Positions 10,551 to 22,141 of a DNA stretch of 64,000 bases are shown piece after piece. Made by a program: the position numbers and the translations under genes. The stretch covers positions 7,227,524 through 7,291,523 of the forward strand of contig OY725488.1 in assembly GCA_963281255.1 (NCBI GenBank). Reading direction: 5' to 3'. Origin of the DNA: Aphrocallistes beatrix. Lineage: Eukaryota; Porifera; Hexactinellida; Sceptrulophora; Aphrocallistidae. Every line of letters begins with the position of its first letter. Position 1 is the first letter of the stretch. The notes beneath the pieces are model-generated. The model searched no databases, was not told the DNA's origin, and worked only from the letters and a program-made list of their open reading frames with translations.

Positions 10551-11376
10551 ATGTCATCTCCCTACACGCAAGCTCAGTTAAAGACTCCGATAGGATTTGA
10601 ACACCTGCTGGAGGGGTTGTGTATCGAAGTACTACGCAGCCAGCCTGAGAATATTCTGGAATTCGCTGCGAATCATTTTGATCGCCTCTTGAAGATTAGA
10701 GAAGAGACCGGATATGACGGTTACACCCCCAAAGCTCAACTCGTCACGGAGGAAGTAGCGGAAGAAGGGAGTGTTGCGACGGAAATAAAGCCTGAAGGAG
10801 AGACTGTCCAGGCGGGAGAACCTGAGGAGACTGAGCCTCCTATAGAGGAGCAAACTGTTAAACCAGAAGCTGTTGATGATGGTGAGGAATTTGTTATAAT
10901 GCACGAGTTCTAATATTAGAGACATATGTAGGATTCTAGATTTTATTTGTTTGCACAGACACACAGAACGATGCTCCTGAGGCGGAACAGACGGGTCCAA
11001 CTGATGCACCAGAGGATACACAGGGTCAAGACGCAGGGGACATGCCAGAATCTGAACTGGACACTTTGAAAGAGGAACCCAAGAGCTCCCTTCCTGAAGT
11101 TGACTCGTCTGAAGAGGGTAGTCCTAAGCTAAGCCAGGATTCTGACAAGGAGGCCGGGAGTGAGACTTCTCTGACAAAAGACTCTGACGGAGATGCTGCA
11201 AGCGCCCCAGCCACAACCTTGGAAGAGAAAGAGGACACATTGGTTGACGGCGAAAATGTAAGTCAATATTAATCACTTATCCATGGTTTGAATTATCAGT
11301 ATTCAACTCATTTTAGAACGCAGCTGCTGATAAGCCTGACAGTCCTGCTGAAGATCCTAAAGATGGGTTGGATTAG
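10551..11376 (+). CDS. SPA17-like RIIa-domain protein (three exons)
   Basis: Inferred exons 10551-10881, 10959-11257 and 11317-11376 join in phase 1 and phase 0 through introns of 77 and 59 bp (GTGAGG...CACAG; GTAAGT...TTTAG), giving 229 residues. Residues 10-50 form an RIIa dimerisation/docking domain (GFEHLLEGLCIEVLRSQPEN, then AANHFDRLLKIREETGYD) very like mammalian SPA17. RIIa domains bind amphipathic helices of A-kinase anchoring proteins in sperm tails and cilia. The remaining ~170 residues are acidic and low-complexity (rich in E, D, S, P); the C-terminal IQ motif of vertebrate SPA17 is not seen. A CABYR or ropporin-type relative is the alternative. Confidence 0.82.
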
Positions 11377-12343
11377 TAATAGTAACTTTCTCACATTGTT
11401 TAGTACCTGTCTAAGTCTATCTATCTTGCTGTGGCAGGTTAGTTATAATCGATCATCACTTTTGCTCGTAACTTATTAGTTATTGTTTCCGGTATTTGGT
11501 AATAGGATGTTGTAAACTTCCCTTTACATGGCAAAATAATTTTATTAGCTAGCATATGACTTAAACTATGCAAAGAGTTTTTTTCGATGATATCTCTATT
11601 TGCAAATTCACCTCAGTTTTATGAACTCAGTTCATAATTATATTGTAATCTGATTCAGTACATAACTTGATAAACCATATTTATTGAATAACGAAATTAT
11701 ACATAATGTTATGCAATATTATAATAGCATTTCCTGACTCGAGCGAATAATCAAAATTTGCTTGCGGGGATTTTCAGAGAATTTCAATTTTTTTACTGAA
11801 CTGATATGATTCATGTAACCTTGCTTATGAGAGATTAGCCATCATTATTATTGGCTGTGTGTAGTCTTAAATGTGTTTATACATGTACATGTTGTTTTAA
11901 TCATCTTTAGTAGGGAAAAATTTTCATACAAAGTTTTTCCACCTCATCGTCTTATGTTCTAACTTTCTAGGAAAATACACTTTTTCTGCTTTAATTTGCT
12001 GATTGTATTTGATATCCTTGTTATTCCAAAGTTCGCTTGTTCAATGCTATTGCATAATTTTTCCCTCATTGATTGATTTCAATGCTATTCCACTCTTTTC
12101 CGAATTTGATCTGATGTGAATTGAGATTTTCGGACCTTAATTGGGTATATATTAATGCATTACGTCGGTTCTCACTACTCAATTCTATATTGTTAATTTA
12201 CTAGTAATATCCTCTTTTAAAATTTCCCATTCACCTAACTGATTCATACTTAATTTCAGAATGGCGTAAGACTATTGTTATTATGAATATACTGCTAATG
12301 TAGTCCAGGTACTTCTTCCTATCTTCCATCGCCTCTTCCTGAT
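11377..12343. other. Spacer, no gene seen
   Basis: About 970 bp of AT-rich DNA between the SPA17-like gene and the ZIP transporter. It would hold the 3' UTR of one and the 5' region of the other. No repeat, RNA gene or conserved open frame was recognised. Confidence 0.6.
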
Positions 12344-13138
12344 ATGACAAGTTTTTTATACCCTCTTGCTTCAACTGTGCTAGTAGGTTGCTGTGGTATT
12401 CTACCTTTTTTCCCTTATAAGTATATCCTTAAGAATAGTAGCAGCGATGGATTTGTCTCACTCAAAGTCCTTGCCATGTACTTTGCAACTGGGTGCCTGG
12501 TTTCCGAGATATTCATTCACCTCCTCCCTGAAGTATGGCGGATCGCCCTCTCACAAGATTCTCAAGGTGAGCAGAATCTCATGTCAATAACTCGACTCTG
12601 TCTTGCCGGATTCATCACATTCCTTCTCGGAGACAAATTATTTTCACTCTTCATGTCGTCAGATGATGGCGATTCCGCGGACAATTTCAGAACCATTGGC
12701 TATCTGAACGTTTTTGCTAATATAATGGATAATTTTGTACACGCGCTTTCTATAACCACCAGCTACTCCCAGGGTCTACGGAATGGGATTATAACTACCC
12801 TTGTGATCACGATCCACGAGATTCCGCATGAAATTGGCGACTTTTCTATCCTCTTACAATCTGGGTTCAGTTTGACGACAGCTCTTAAGCTCCAGCTGTT
12901 GACAGGAATAGGCGGGATTGCCGGGGTGACAGTGGGCCTCGTTTCTCAAGGACTGACAGAAAACAGTCCAATCATCCTATCTACCATCACCGGTGGATTT
13001 CTCTACATTGTCTGCGCATCATGTCTGCCTGAGATCCTGAACGAGTCAGTTAAAAATAAGGAACAATCCTTCACTTCTGAAGTATCCCTCTTCCTGTTTG
13101 GCACTCTCATCACGGGTCTCATCTCGGTTTATTGCTGA
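12344..13138 (+). CDS. ZIP-family zinc transporter (LIV-1 type, ZIP13/ZIP7-like)
   Basis: 264 residues, one exon, about seven to eight hydrophobic segments. Signature motifs are FIHLLPE (57-63), DNFVHALS (129-136) and HEIPHEIGDF (158-167), the last being the LIV-1 metal site of membrane helix 5. The arrangement fits SLC39A13/SLC39A7-type ZIPs, which move zinc into the cytosol from Golgi or ER compartments. The helix 4 motif is usually close to DNFTHGLA; here it is DNFVHALS, so T and G are replaced while D, N and H stay. It is shorter than human ZIP13 (about 370), lacking a long N-terminal extension and a histidine-rich loop. Confidence 0.87.
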   Translation: MTSFLYPLASTVLVGCCGILPFFPYKYILKNSSSDGFVSLKVLAMYFATGCLVSEIFIHLLPEVWRIALSQDSQGEQNLMSITRLCLAGFITFLLGDKLFSLFMSSDDGDSADNFRTIGYLNVFANIMDNFVHALSITTSYSQGLRNGIITTLVITIHEIPHEIGDFSILLQSGFSLTTALKLQLLTGIGGIAGVTVGLVSQGLTENSPIILSTITGGFLYIVCASCLPEILNESVKNKEQSFTSEVSLFLFGTLITGLISVYC

Positions 13139-13476
13139 ACTGATTGTTACAAGCAATTGTGTGTCTGTTATGTGATTGTCTCTAATAGAACAAACAAATT
13201 ATATTTTTTGTGCACATAAATGGGACCAAATGCAATTATGAAGCAAGCTATTTTCTAATTTACCAAATATTGCCATATTCTAGCAATTCCTACTTATTTT
13301 ATTAAAACAAGGTGGAAATGATGAAACAAACAAATCTGGAGCCAATGGCCTTGTGATTATCCCCAAATAAATATTTACTGTCACTACTTTCACGTATCAG
13401 CATACTCCATAATATTTTATGATCTCAAAGTCCTACGTATTGTGCTTGTTGAATTGTAACGTTGTGCTCAGCTGCC
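13139..13476. other. Spacer, no gene seen
   Basis: About 340 bp between the ZIP gene and MMAA. It contains AT-rich sequence with AATAAA-like motifs (for example near 13364) that may serve as the ZIP poly(A) signal. Nothing else is recognised. Confidence 0.5.
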
Positions 13477-14592
13477 ATGTTATCCACAAGCATGAACCCT
13501 ATAAGGAACTTGGTTCAGGCCCATACTATACTAGCTAGATTTATATCAAGTCAATGTTCCGCTGTCGGAAATGGGATTACTCTGGAAGATCGAGAAAACA
13601 TCGTCGCTATTTGCGCGGGAATCATCTCAAGAGAGCGCCGCTTCCTATCAGAAGGCATAACCTTAATCGAGTCTCGTTCCCAATCCAAACGGGTCTTAGC
13701 CAATCTCTTGCTGTCGAGGCTGCAAGAGCATCTTTCGGGCAGAGAGGCGAGCATGCGGATAGGCTTGTCAGGCCCTCCGGGCGCTGGAAAGTCGACTTTC
13801 ATCGACAGCCTCGGCTGCCATCTCGTTAGCGAGGGGCGCCGAGTTGCGGTGTTAGCTGTTGATCCTTCTTCTCACGAGACAGGAGGAGCTCTGCTCGGGG
13901 ACAAAACGAGAATGGTGCGTCTCGCAAGGCATCCCCACGCGTACATCCGCCCCTCTCCCTCCTCCGGCTGCCTCGGGGGAGTGACCGCTACGTCCCACTC
14001 GGCCATCACCCTCTGCGAAGCGGCGGGATATGACGTCATTCTGGTTGAGACGGTTGGGGCGGGGCAGTCGGACATAGCTGTGTCTCAAGTGACGGACTGC
14101 TTCACGCTGGTGATACCCCCGGGCAGCGGAGATGAGTTGCAGGGGCTGAAGAGAGGGATCATGGAGATGGCAGACATCGTAGTGGTGAACAAGGCGGACG
14201 GAGAGCTGTTACCAGCCGCGAGGAGAGTGAAATCTCAATACCTAGCGGCTCTTAGGATTTTAAAACCTAAACCCTCCGGCTGGAAGCCCGTCTCTCTCCT
14301 GGTCTCGAGTAAGGAGGGCAGAGGGATAGACACGGTCTGGGGCCGGATTGAGGAGTGCTGGGGCTACATGAAGAATTCGGGATGGTTAGATCGGAGGAGG
14401 GGCGAGCAGCGAGTGGAACTGATGCAGTCTCACTTGCAGCATTACCTGTCTGAGCTTATTGCCTCTGGACGCTTCCAGAGTCATTTCAATAGGCTAGAGG
14501 CAGAAGTGAAGTCCGGACAACTCCCTCCTAGCACAGCAGCATCACAGATCATTCAATCTTTCCAACTTTTAATTGAATCGCAAACGAAATAA
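13477..14592 (+). CDS. MMAA: MMAA, mitochondrial cobalamin-related GTPase
   Basis: 371 residues, one exon, starting at the first ATG. The N-terminus is basic and hydroxylated without acidic residues for ~25 positions, consistent with mitochondrial import. The G3E GTPase core shows the P-loop GLSGPPGAGKST (96-107), AVDPSSHETGGALLGDKTRM, the ETVG switch segment (191-194), and NKAD for guanine specificity (237-241). MMAA loads and protects adenosylcobalamin in methylmalonyl-CoA mutase. Length and motifs match the vertebrate protein and bacterial MeaB. An AATAAA-like motif directly follows the stop. Aurora kinase begins 259 bp downstream. Confidence 0.93.
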   Translation: MLSTSMNPIRNLVQAHTILARFISSQCSAVGNGITLEDRENIVAICAGIISRERRFLSEGITLIESRSQSKRVLANLLLSRLQEHLSGREASMRIGLSGPPGAGKSTFIDSLGCHLVSEGRRVAVLAVDPSSHETGGALLGDKTRMVRLARHPHAYIRPSPSSGCLGGVTATSHSAITLCEAAGYDVILVETVGAGQSDIAVSQVTDCFTLVIPPGSGDELQGLKRGIMEMADIVVVNKADGELLPAARRVKSQYLAALRILKPKPSGWKPVSLLVSSKEGRGIDTVWGRIEECWGYMKNSGWLDRRRGEQRVELMQSHLQHYLSELIASGRFQSHFNRLEAEVKSGQLPPSTAASQIIQSFQLLIESQTK

Positions 14593-14851
14593 ACATAAAT
14601 GTATCTTATTGAACTGACAGAAGTATTGCTAGAACGAAAGCTAGCACTCGCCGTATATTTCAATCGTTGGAAAACCAAACTTATTACGTACACGATTCTC
14701 TTTTATACTTGAGCGCGCATAATGTACTGAAGTTAGAATCCGAACTCGAAGAATCTGCAACACGTGGATGCAGATGTATATTGGATAGAATTGAATTAAA
14801 TAATCAAACTAAGTCTTAATAACCTGTGTTTCATACTAGTTTACTTTCGTA

Positions 14852-15859
14852 ATGGCAGAACCCACTTGCTCGTATCAACAAGACGACTCAGCGCACCCAG
14901 ACCATCCTCACCGAGCCAAGCTACCCAAACTGAACCCTTCAGAGACCACCCCCGCAGCTCTGCCCCTAGGAAGCGGCGGTGACAAGGACCTAAGCCTCCG
15001 AGCTGGCGCGATCAAGTCTCACTGGTCCATCGATGACTTTGAGATAGGTAAGCCGCTGGGGAAAGGTAAGTTCGGGAATGTGTTCCTGGCTCGCGAGAAG
15101 AAGAGCAAGTACATCATAGCGCTGAAGGTTTTGTTCAAGTCTCAGCTGCAGAAGGGAGGAGTGGAGCACCAGCTGAGGCGTGAAGTGGAGATACAAGCGC
15201 ACCTGCGGCATCCCAACATTCTCCGTCTGTACGGGTACTTCTACGACGACCGTAGGGTGTACCTGATTCTGGAGTATGCCCCCCGAGGGGAACTCTTCAA
15301 GCAACTCCGCGCTAAAGATACTTTCTCAGAGCCGGTGAGTGCCAAATATATCAGACAGATTGCTGACGCACTCAACTACTGCCATAGCAAGGCTGTCATA
15401 CACAGGGATATTAAGCCAGAGAATCTCTTGCTGGACTACTTCGGCAATATCAAAATCGCAGACTTCGGGTGGTCAGTGCATGCTCCCACTTCTCGTCGCA
15501 CCACTTTATGCGGAACTCTAGATTACCTCCCCCCGGAGATGGTGACTGGGAAGCCACACGACAAGAACGTGGACATCTGGAGCTTAGGAGTGCTGTGCTT
15601 TGAGTTCCTCTGCGGGAGGCCACCATTCGAAAGTGAGGATCAGCAGGTCACGTACAATCGCATTAGAACCTGCAGCTTCAGTTATCCGCATCACGTGTCA
15701 GAAGGTGCGCGAAACTTCGTCAATCAGCTCCTCGTGGTAGACCCAACCAAGCGTCTCCACCTGGAGAAAGTAATGGACCACCCGTGGCTAATAGAGGAGT
15801 CCGCCAAGTGCACACCCGTGACTGGGACCCAGAAATTCCCGACACCCAAAGATTACTAA
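14852..15859 (+). CDS. Aurora-family mitotic serine/threonine kinase
   Basis: 335 residues, one exon. A short N-terminal tail (1-60) precedes a complete kinase domain: glycine loop LGKGKFGNV (69-77), catalytic-lobe lysine K92, HRDIKPEN (184-191), DFG (204-206) and the Aurora-specific activation loop [16 protein letters not shown] (215-230) with its phosphorylatable threonine. Aurora kinases control spindle assembly (Aurora A) or chromosome alignment and cytokinesis (Aurora B). The short tail without obvious KEN or A-box sequence does not allow A or B to be decided, and non-bilaterian animals may have a single gene. The C-terminal arm is short. Confidence 0.95.
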   Translation: MAEPTCSYQQDDSAHPDHPHRAKLPKLNPSETTPAALPLGSGGDKDLSLRAGAIKSHWSIDDFEIGKPLGKGKFGNVFLAREKKSKYIIALKVLFKSQLQKGGVEHQLRREVEIQAHLRHPNILRLYGYFYDDRRVYLILEYAPRGELFKQLRAKDTFSEPVSAKYIRQIADALNYCHSKAVIHRDIKPENLLLDYFGNIKIADFGWSVHAPTSRRTTLCGTLDYLPPEMVTGKPHDKNVDIWSLGVLCFEFLCGRPPFESEDQQVTYNRIRTCSFSYPHHVSEGARNFVNQLLVVDPTKRLHLEKVMDHPWLIEESAKCTPVTGTQKFPTPKDY

Positions 15860-16530
15860 GTCTGCTGTTACAAGGCATTGATGATGCTCCAACCAACTGT
15901 TCAAGCAGCAACCACCACCCGATGACTTAGTGATTAAATTATATTCATTATTTGAACTTAGTTTTTGCATTGATTCTGGATTGTAAGTAAGTACTTGACT
16001 CTAAATACTTGATAATCTGTGCATTGGACTCTTCGATTGGTTTGTATTGTTATCTAACCTGAATTGTTGATCCTCATCATCGATCTATTTCCAGTGATTA
16101 CATGTATATTAGCTGAAATATTACTCAAGCACGTTTACTGTGCTTACAAAGTAGATTAGCTAACTATATTATGCATTGAACTCTTACAAAGCTGTGTTAC
16201 TAGTTCACAGTCCACTTTAATTTATTATAATTGTGCATTTATTTTTGTGGGGGAAATTCCAAGTCTGTAAAATTCAAACCTGCTGAACTGAGCTAAATTT
16301 TTTTTTCAAAATCCTCAATATTTTATAGCATTTTATGGTGTCACCATTCTACGATACTAAAACCACGGTTTGCACTTATGTTGCATAAGACCGGAAGTTG
16401 AGTTTGTTTACGTTGGTAAGTATTCTATGCTGTCACTCTAGCCTAGCAAATTCTTCAAGCTTATATAGATAAAAGCTCGTGATCTTTCATTCTAAAATTT
16501 ATTTCGAGTTGTGATATTTTAAATTCCGAA
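15860..16530. other. Spacer, no gene seen
   Basis: About 670 bp of AT-rich DNA holding the 3' UTR of the Aurora gene and the presumed promoter and 5' UTR of the IkB-like gene. No repeat or RNA gene was recognised. Confidence 0.55.
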
Positions 16531-19500
16531 ATGAATAATTTTAGCAATGGCATTTCAATTCCTCAGGATCAAATTTCTTTACCCTTGCCAAGGTAACTTT
16601 CATTCACTACTGTTTCACTTTCACTGAATTCAAATTGAAAATATGATTCTCCCTTTCTAGTTCCACGCCTTCTGTTTACCCTGTCTTCCCATTCATGACC
16701 AGCATTCCCAACTCGGTAGCCTCACCGCCAGCGATGGTAAAGAACGGGGTGAGCGTGCATTCATTCCAAATAATTGAGCACATTTTTTGAAATTTTTGAA
16801 TGAAATATGTATTTATAGTATTTGAAGCCCTTTCTTTCCTCTCCCCTCTCTTTCCCTCCCGCTCTCATGTGTCAACCATTCTCTATCTCTCACCATGCCT
16901 CCCTCCTCCGATTACCCAGCTCAATCTCTCCACTAAGCACTCCTTTTCCAAACGGCATATCTTACTCTACTTCTAATCACATATCTCCTACAGCTGCAGC
17001 TGATATTCCCCTCCCTGAGTCCCCTACATCTCCTCCATCCACACCCCCCCGTACTCCATTGGATGCTCACAGTGAACGTAACAAGGCACGCCCATTCTCA
17101 CTTTATAGAATAATCACTCAATCTGTGTTAAATAATCCATTACAATATCTCTTTTCAATGTGTATGGTAGGAGGAGTTATTCTATATTCACTCAATGATG
17201 TTGAGCTTACTAATTCTCGTAGAGAGGGAGATAATGTTATATTTTCACCTGTTCTATGCTGAGAATCAGCTAAATTTGTTTTATCAATGACTCAGAAACT
17301 CAATAATTAATAATTCAAGAACCTTGTGGATTCTTATCCTATCGTTACATTATTCTCTCTCACTACCTATCCTATTCTCGTTTAGGACTTTTCCATTGCA
17401 GCTATCCTCGCCAGCGTGCGAGATGAAGGTCAAGAAGATACCAGCCGTAGAGACGAATCGCTCGTGGATGATACTGAAACTTCGCAGCCTGTGTCGACTG
17501 GGATTAAACGAAAATTAAATCAGAGAGACGGACGTGAGGAAGCTACGTCTGATACTAAATCAGCTAAAACTACTCCTTTACAAGAACCCACTCCCCCTTT
17601 TGCTACACCCAATCTTGTCGTTAACAACTATAATCAGGTAATAACTTTTTTAAACTGGATAAGCATATTCATAGATTTTTGATTATCTAATCGATAAGTC
17701 GGACAATTCCCTCCTACACTTATTAGATAACGATGATTTGGCTTCTTAAAATTAAACGAATCACTCTAATTCTTCAGGTTTTATTGAATACGCCACCTAC
17801 CACTGAACTCGTTGATACATGTACTAACACTAGTTCTACAGACTCAGGAATCAACATATCCAGTAGCTCGGGCTGTTCAACTCCCTCCTCTATTCCTAGC
17901 AACTCTCACACGTAAGCACTGTAGTAGAATTGTATTGATCAGGTTGACCAATATTAATTTCACATTCACACATTCAGTTATTTAATTAATCAATCAAACG
18001 TCTGAGACGAATATATTCTAGACGCGTTTAATTAATTAATCCATATAAAAGAGAGCGAATCATACCCCACTAAACTAGAATAACAACTCAAACAGCTTCA
18101 GTTATGTCTAATTAGAATGGTCATTTATTGAATGAATGAATTCCACATTATTCGTTTATTTATAGTACGTCTAGAATTCATGAAAATCTCATAGAACAGA
18201 TGTTTAGTTATATTTAGATTTGCCTATTATGTCTGCTACTCTTAACTGTAGGACCAGTCTTGCTTCTCAATTAGTTGCGAAGGTTGGGGCGGAACACGCA
18301 CAGATCCAACAGTACAAGCGATTACTATTACAGAAGTGGCATGCGATGACCATTGCCTCTCCTGATGAAGATGGAGACACGTTAGTTTAAGATTATTCTT
18401 ATTTTTGATGAAAAGATATGGGAATTTATCACGAACAAAATTGTTTAAGCACTACTGTCCAGAAGGTTTATATCCCGTGTCCCACATCTAACCTTGTCCA
18501 TAGAATGGCTCTATATTCTGATCTGACTCGCCCTCTTTCCCTGAATAAGCGCGGAGGTTAGATAAGAACATTTTAGGTAGGGTTTTTAATCCCGGGATCC
18601 CGGCTTGTTTTTGCCCAGGATTCATTTTTCAATCCCGGGATACTGATCCTCAGGATATCTATGCAACAAGTTAAGAACAAGGCTGAATGATAGCATTTTA
18701 GACACACTTGTATTTATTAGGAACAACCTGAAAAAAGAAAAGAAATAGAGATGTTAATTCTATATTCATTATTCATTACTCATATTATTTCCGTAATTCA
18801 TAAATAGTCACGTTACATTAAACTATATACAAATACTAGCATACCAATTCTTGAAAATTACTAATCCCGGGATCCCGGGATTGGAATTTCTGACCGGGAT
18901 TAAAAACCCTAATTTTAGGGTAGGTAAACCATTTGTTATTGCAGTTGTATTTATGAATACCTTTAGTGGTAAGTAATGAGATTGGAATTCGTTTATCTCT
19001 TCCAAATGCGTCTGTTTTTAACCGATACGGCGCTTTAAATTTTTGAGCGCCGAGGGTTTTTGGGCACGAAAAAAAAACCGCACGGGCGCTTATTTAGGGA
19101 AAGACGGTATCTAGTATGTATGCGTTCAACCAAAGCTAGTCTTTTTTAGTTGTATGTCTCGCGGATTTATGATTAAATTGTCACTTTAAAAAATTGCGAA
19201 TTCGTTTATAAAAAACTTGCGTTTATGTGTATCGATTATCTGTATTTGTACCATTTTATTTGCTGTAATTATTTCTAGACTATTGCATCTTGCCATCGCG
19301 GATGAGAAGCCTGACCTCGTGAACAAGTACATCCGGATTCTAGTTTCACAAGGATTTAAGTTGGACTTAAAGAATCATTTACGACAGGTAACACTTAAAA
19401 AATAGGTCATCTCCAATAATAAGAGCTGCACTAGAATATATATTGGTAATTCAACGATTGACATTAATTCTCCAGACTCCACTACATGTCGCTGTTATTA

Positions 19501-21139
19501 CCAACCAGCCGGCTATAATCAAGTTTTTGATCTCAGCTGGTGCGAATGTGAATATCTGCGACAGAAATGGTGACACAGCTGCCCATTTAGCTTGTAAATG
19601 GGCAGACCAACATGCACTCAAGATCATTTGTGAATCTCAAAAGTATATACCAGATCTGAATGCCAAGAATCATAACGGTAAGTAACTGGGAAGTATTTAG
19701 TATTTAAATGTAAACATATGTCAGTGAGTAATTTACGTCAAAGGATGCTTTTGTTTTTCCCAACTATTTCTTTGCGTATCTAGTTCTATCCTGTGCTTAC
19801 AATGCTGACACAAGAAATTAGACTGTCATTTGATACTTGTTTCTGGTAGATATGAGATTGTACTTCTAGCTTTTGTACGAAGTAGGATGGCTAGGATAGA
19901 ATGTGCTAGTGAATGAAATAATGATTCAATTAATTTCCTACAGGGCTTGCAGCAATGCACCTTGCAGCTATCAACAACAAAACTGAATGTATCAAAGTTC
20001 TAATTGACAATGGTACTGAAAAAAATATTGGAGTAAGTTTGATTGCTGTTAGTATATAATGCTTTCTTTCGATATACTGCACCCTACATTAGACATTTTT
20101 TGTTTTTCTCTTGCAAGCTTTCTTACTTGAGAGGATGTTGAACCATCTGATAATTAAAACGATCATATCAACCTCGACCTCTATCTTGATTGCTTTGAAT
20201 CTCCTCTTCAATAGATTTATTCAATCGTAGAAATTCTTCCTATTCTGCTCGACAGCATCGTAATCAAATCGTATTTTTGTCGATAGAATGCCCTAACGAC
20301 AACATCACCTGTGCATGAGTCACGACGCATAGATATTGTATGTCGATTTGAAGAAACAGCAGAGAGTTCATGTTCATTTTATGAAATTGCGTATTTTATA
20401 AAATGCATATTTTAAACTTGTTCATAAACCCTGTCAAATGCAGAATAATAATTATTAATTTATTATTAATCCCAAAAGTCGACCGAAAGGTCGAAGAATG
20501 AAAAACTAGTATTTCAGAAATGATAGACTTTTTCATATAGAATTTCCATTTATTATCTACGTAGTTGTTTACATCATGAAGATTTCATTTAAAAAATTAA
20601 TGATTAATATTTGTCAATTGTAATACTTTCTATTTTTATATTTTTAAATTATATTTCACAGCATTGAGCAGTACTTGACCCGTTCTGTTAATTAATGACT
20701 AGTTCTCTAGGATGGGACCAGTGGAAAGACTGCATTGCATCATGCGATTGAAGGAAAACATTATTCTTTGATCGCTTTGCTAGTGCAGTATGACTTGGAT
20801 GTAAATATACCAACCTTCTCTGGAACCACGCCTCTCCAGTTTGCTTCTGGTCTATCAGAACAAGAAATTGTATCTTATCTCATTCACAACGGAACAATGG
20901 CAACCAAGCACATGCCAGCTGTTCAACCTCAAGACGTAAGAGCCATATTATTTTAGGTAGCGGCTGTATACACCCTTATATCCTTGTTATTCCCACCTTT
21001 TAATTAGTTATCTCAATTTGTCAAGAGTTATTTTAACTTAATCTTTTGCTCCATTTAGAGATTGTCTCATAGAACCGCACCCCAACAAACTGAAATTACA
21101 AGTTCAACTGTCAGACGGTCGCCAGTCAATCTCACCTAG
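16531..21139 (+). CDS. IkB/Bcl-3-like ankyrin protein (11 exons)
   Basis: Inferred exons: 16531-16592, 16661-16748, 16819-17077, 17402-17637, 17778-17911, 18252-18380, 19279-19387, 19476-19677, 19944-20032, 20711-20935, 21059-21139. All introns are GT-AG and all phases agree, giving about 537 residues. The exon 3 donor (17078) is the least certain; 17219 is an alternative. The N-terminal half is proline/serine-rich. Exon 5 encodes TDSGINISSSSG, a DSG-type phosphodegron like those that mark IkB proteins for beta-TrCP. Exons 6-10 encode six ankyrin repeats (DEDGDTLLHLAI, TPLHVAV, RNGDTAAHLAC, GLAAMHLAA, KTALHHAI, TTPLQFAS). By family the product binds Rel/NF-kB dimers and holds them in the cytosol, or, if Bcl-3-like, acts in the nucleus. 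The six-repeat layout and degron favour IkB. Confidence 0.85.
18525..19107. mobile_element. Nested MITE pair in IkB-like intron 6
   Basis: The outer candidate has a left end with CTTTCCCTGAATAAGCGC (near 18533) and a right end with the inverted form GGGCGCTTATTTAGGGAAAG (about 19085-19104). The same ends occur in the compact TA-flanked element at 47983-48094, so I infer one family. A separate hAT MITE (18578-18911) sits inside it. The outer left boundary is diverged and its insertion site is not clear. Confidence 0.5.
18578..18911. mobile_element. hAT-type MITE with perfect 8-bp duplication
   Basis: A 334-bp element with inverted ends TAGGGTTTTTAATCCCGG and CCGGGATTAAAAACCCTA, flanked by identical ATTTTAGG at 18570-18577 and 18912-18919. 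Eight-base duplications and this terminus are typical of hAT elements. No coding capacity. It lies in an intron of the IkB-like gene and does not touch the splice sites. Confidence 0.88.
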
Positions 21140-22141
21140 ATTTATGAGAGGGGATTTAACTGAGGCATGATTCAATTCACACTACCATCATCTGATATGT
21201 CAAGAAGTCCAGTCATCTGTGTTCTATATATTTGAACCTGTAGATGCATGTCATTTTTCGAATCGAAACATTATTAAAGGCGAACTACATTGTATTTAGA
21301 AATGTTTTTTTTATTTTAATGGCTCCATTCTATACCTGCTAATGAATTTGGAGAATTAATATGTACGTTATATTATTGAAAATGCGCGATACAAGGGGAT
21401 ACGGCACTTCACTACACAGCTGCATGTAGAATTCATAGCCTAGGCCGCCATGTAGCCAACTGTCCGTATCCTGTCCATCATTATTATACAATTATTGATT
21501 TTTATAGAGAACATTTTGCGGTGGTCGAATACTTTTCCCTTATACTGCACTGTTAGACGTATCCCTGTCAGGAAAATACATGGACCTGTTAAAAATATTT
21601 TACTAGGATACATGATGAGATACCTAATACGTGAAATCATGGAATTATCTAGGAGCGCGAGACGCTCCTTTAGGCGCATCGGCGGCGTAGGACTTGGGTC
21701 CGATCATGTTTAGGAGCGCGAAATTTTCGAATATATTCACCAATGGACCAATGCTCTCATGTTATTATCGATTTAGGCGTATGAAATTTGAGGGATTCGA
21801 GACTAATTAGGAGCGTATCTCTGGCGACCTGTATATAATACCCTGCGTGAAATATGGTTTGATATGTCAGTATTGCCAAATTTATATGTGAATCAGTTCT
21901 ATGAACGCCGTAGCTTAAAATATTCCTATTACCTTTGTTTTTGATGGGATTGTAATATGTCAATACCTTCGTGTAGTCGTATGGATCGTATGACCTTGTT
22001 ATGAAGATAACTATTGCAATTCCAATTCCATCTGTGTTCCAGATTTGATTTGCTTGTGTACTGAAACAAGTTATTAAAGACATTTTACAATGGATATTCA
22101 TTTTATTATTTTGATTAGAGAACTAACACTTAAGTAATGTC
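21140..22141. other. Spacer with weak repeat traces
   Basis: About 1 kb between the IkB-like gene and SUPV3L1. A fragment near 21518-21545 (GTGGTCGAATACTTTT) resembles one near 47560 and looks like a Tc1/mariner-type terminus. Near 21652-21680 the sequence AGGAGCGCGAGACGCTCCT can form a short hairpin and its half recurs at 21711. No gene was recognised. Confidence 0.5.
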
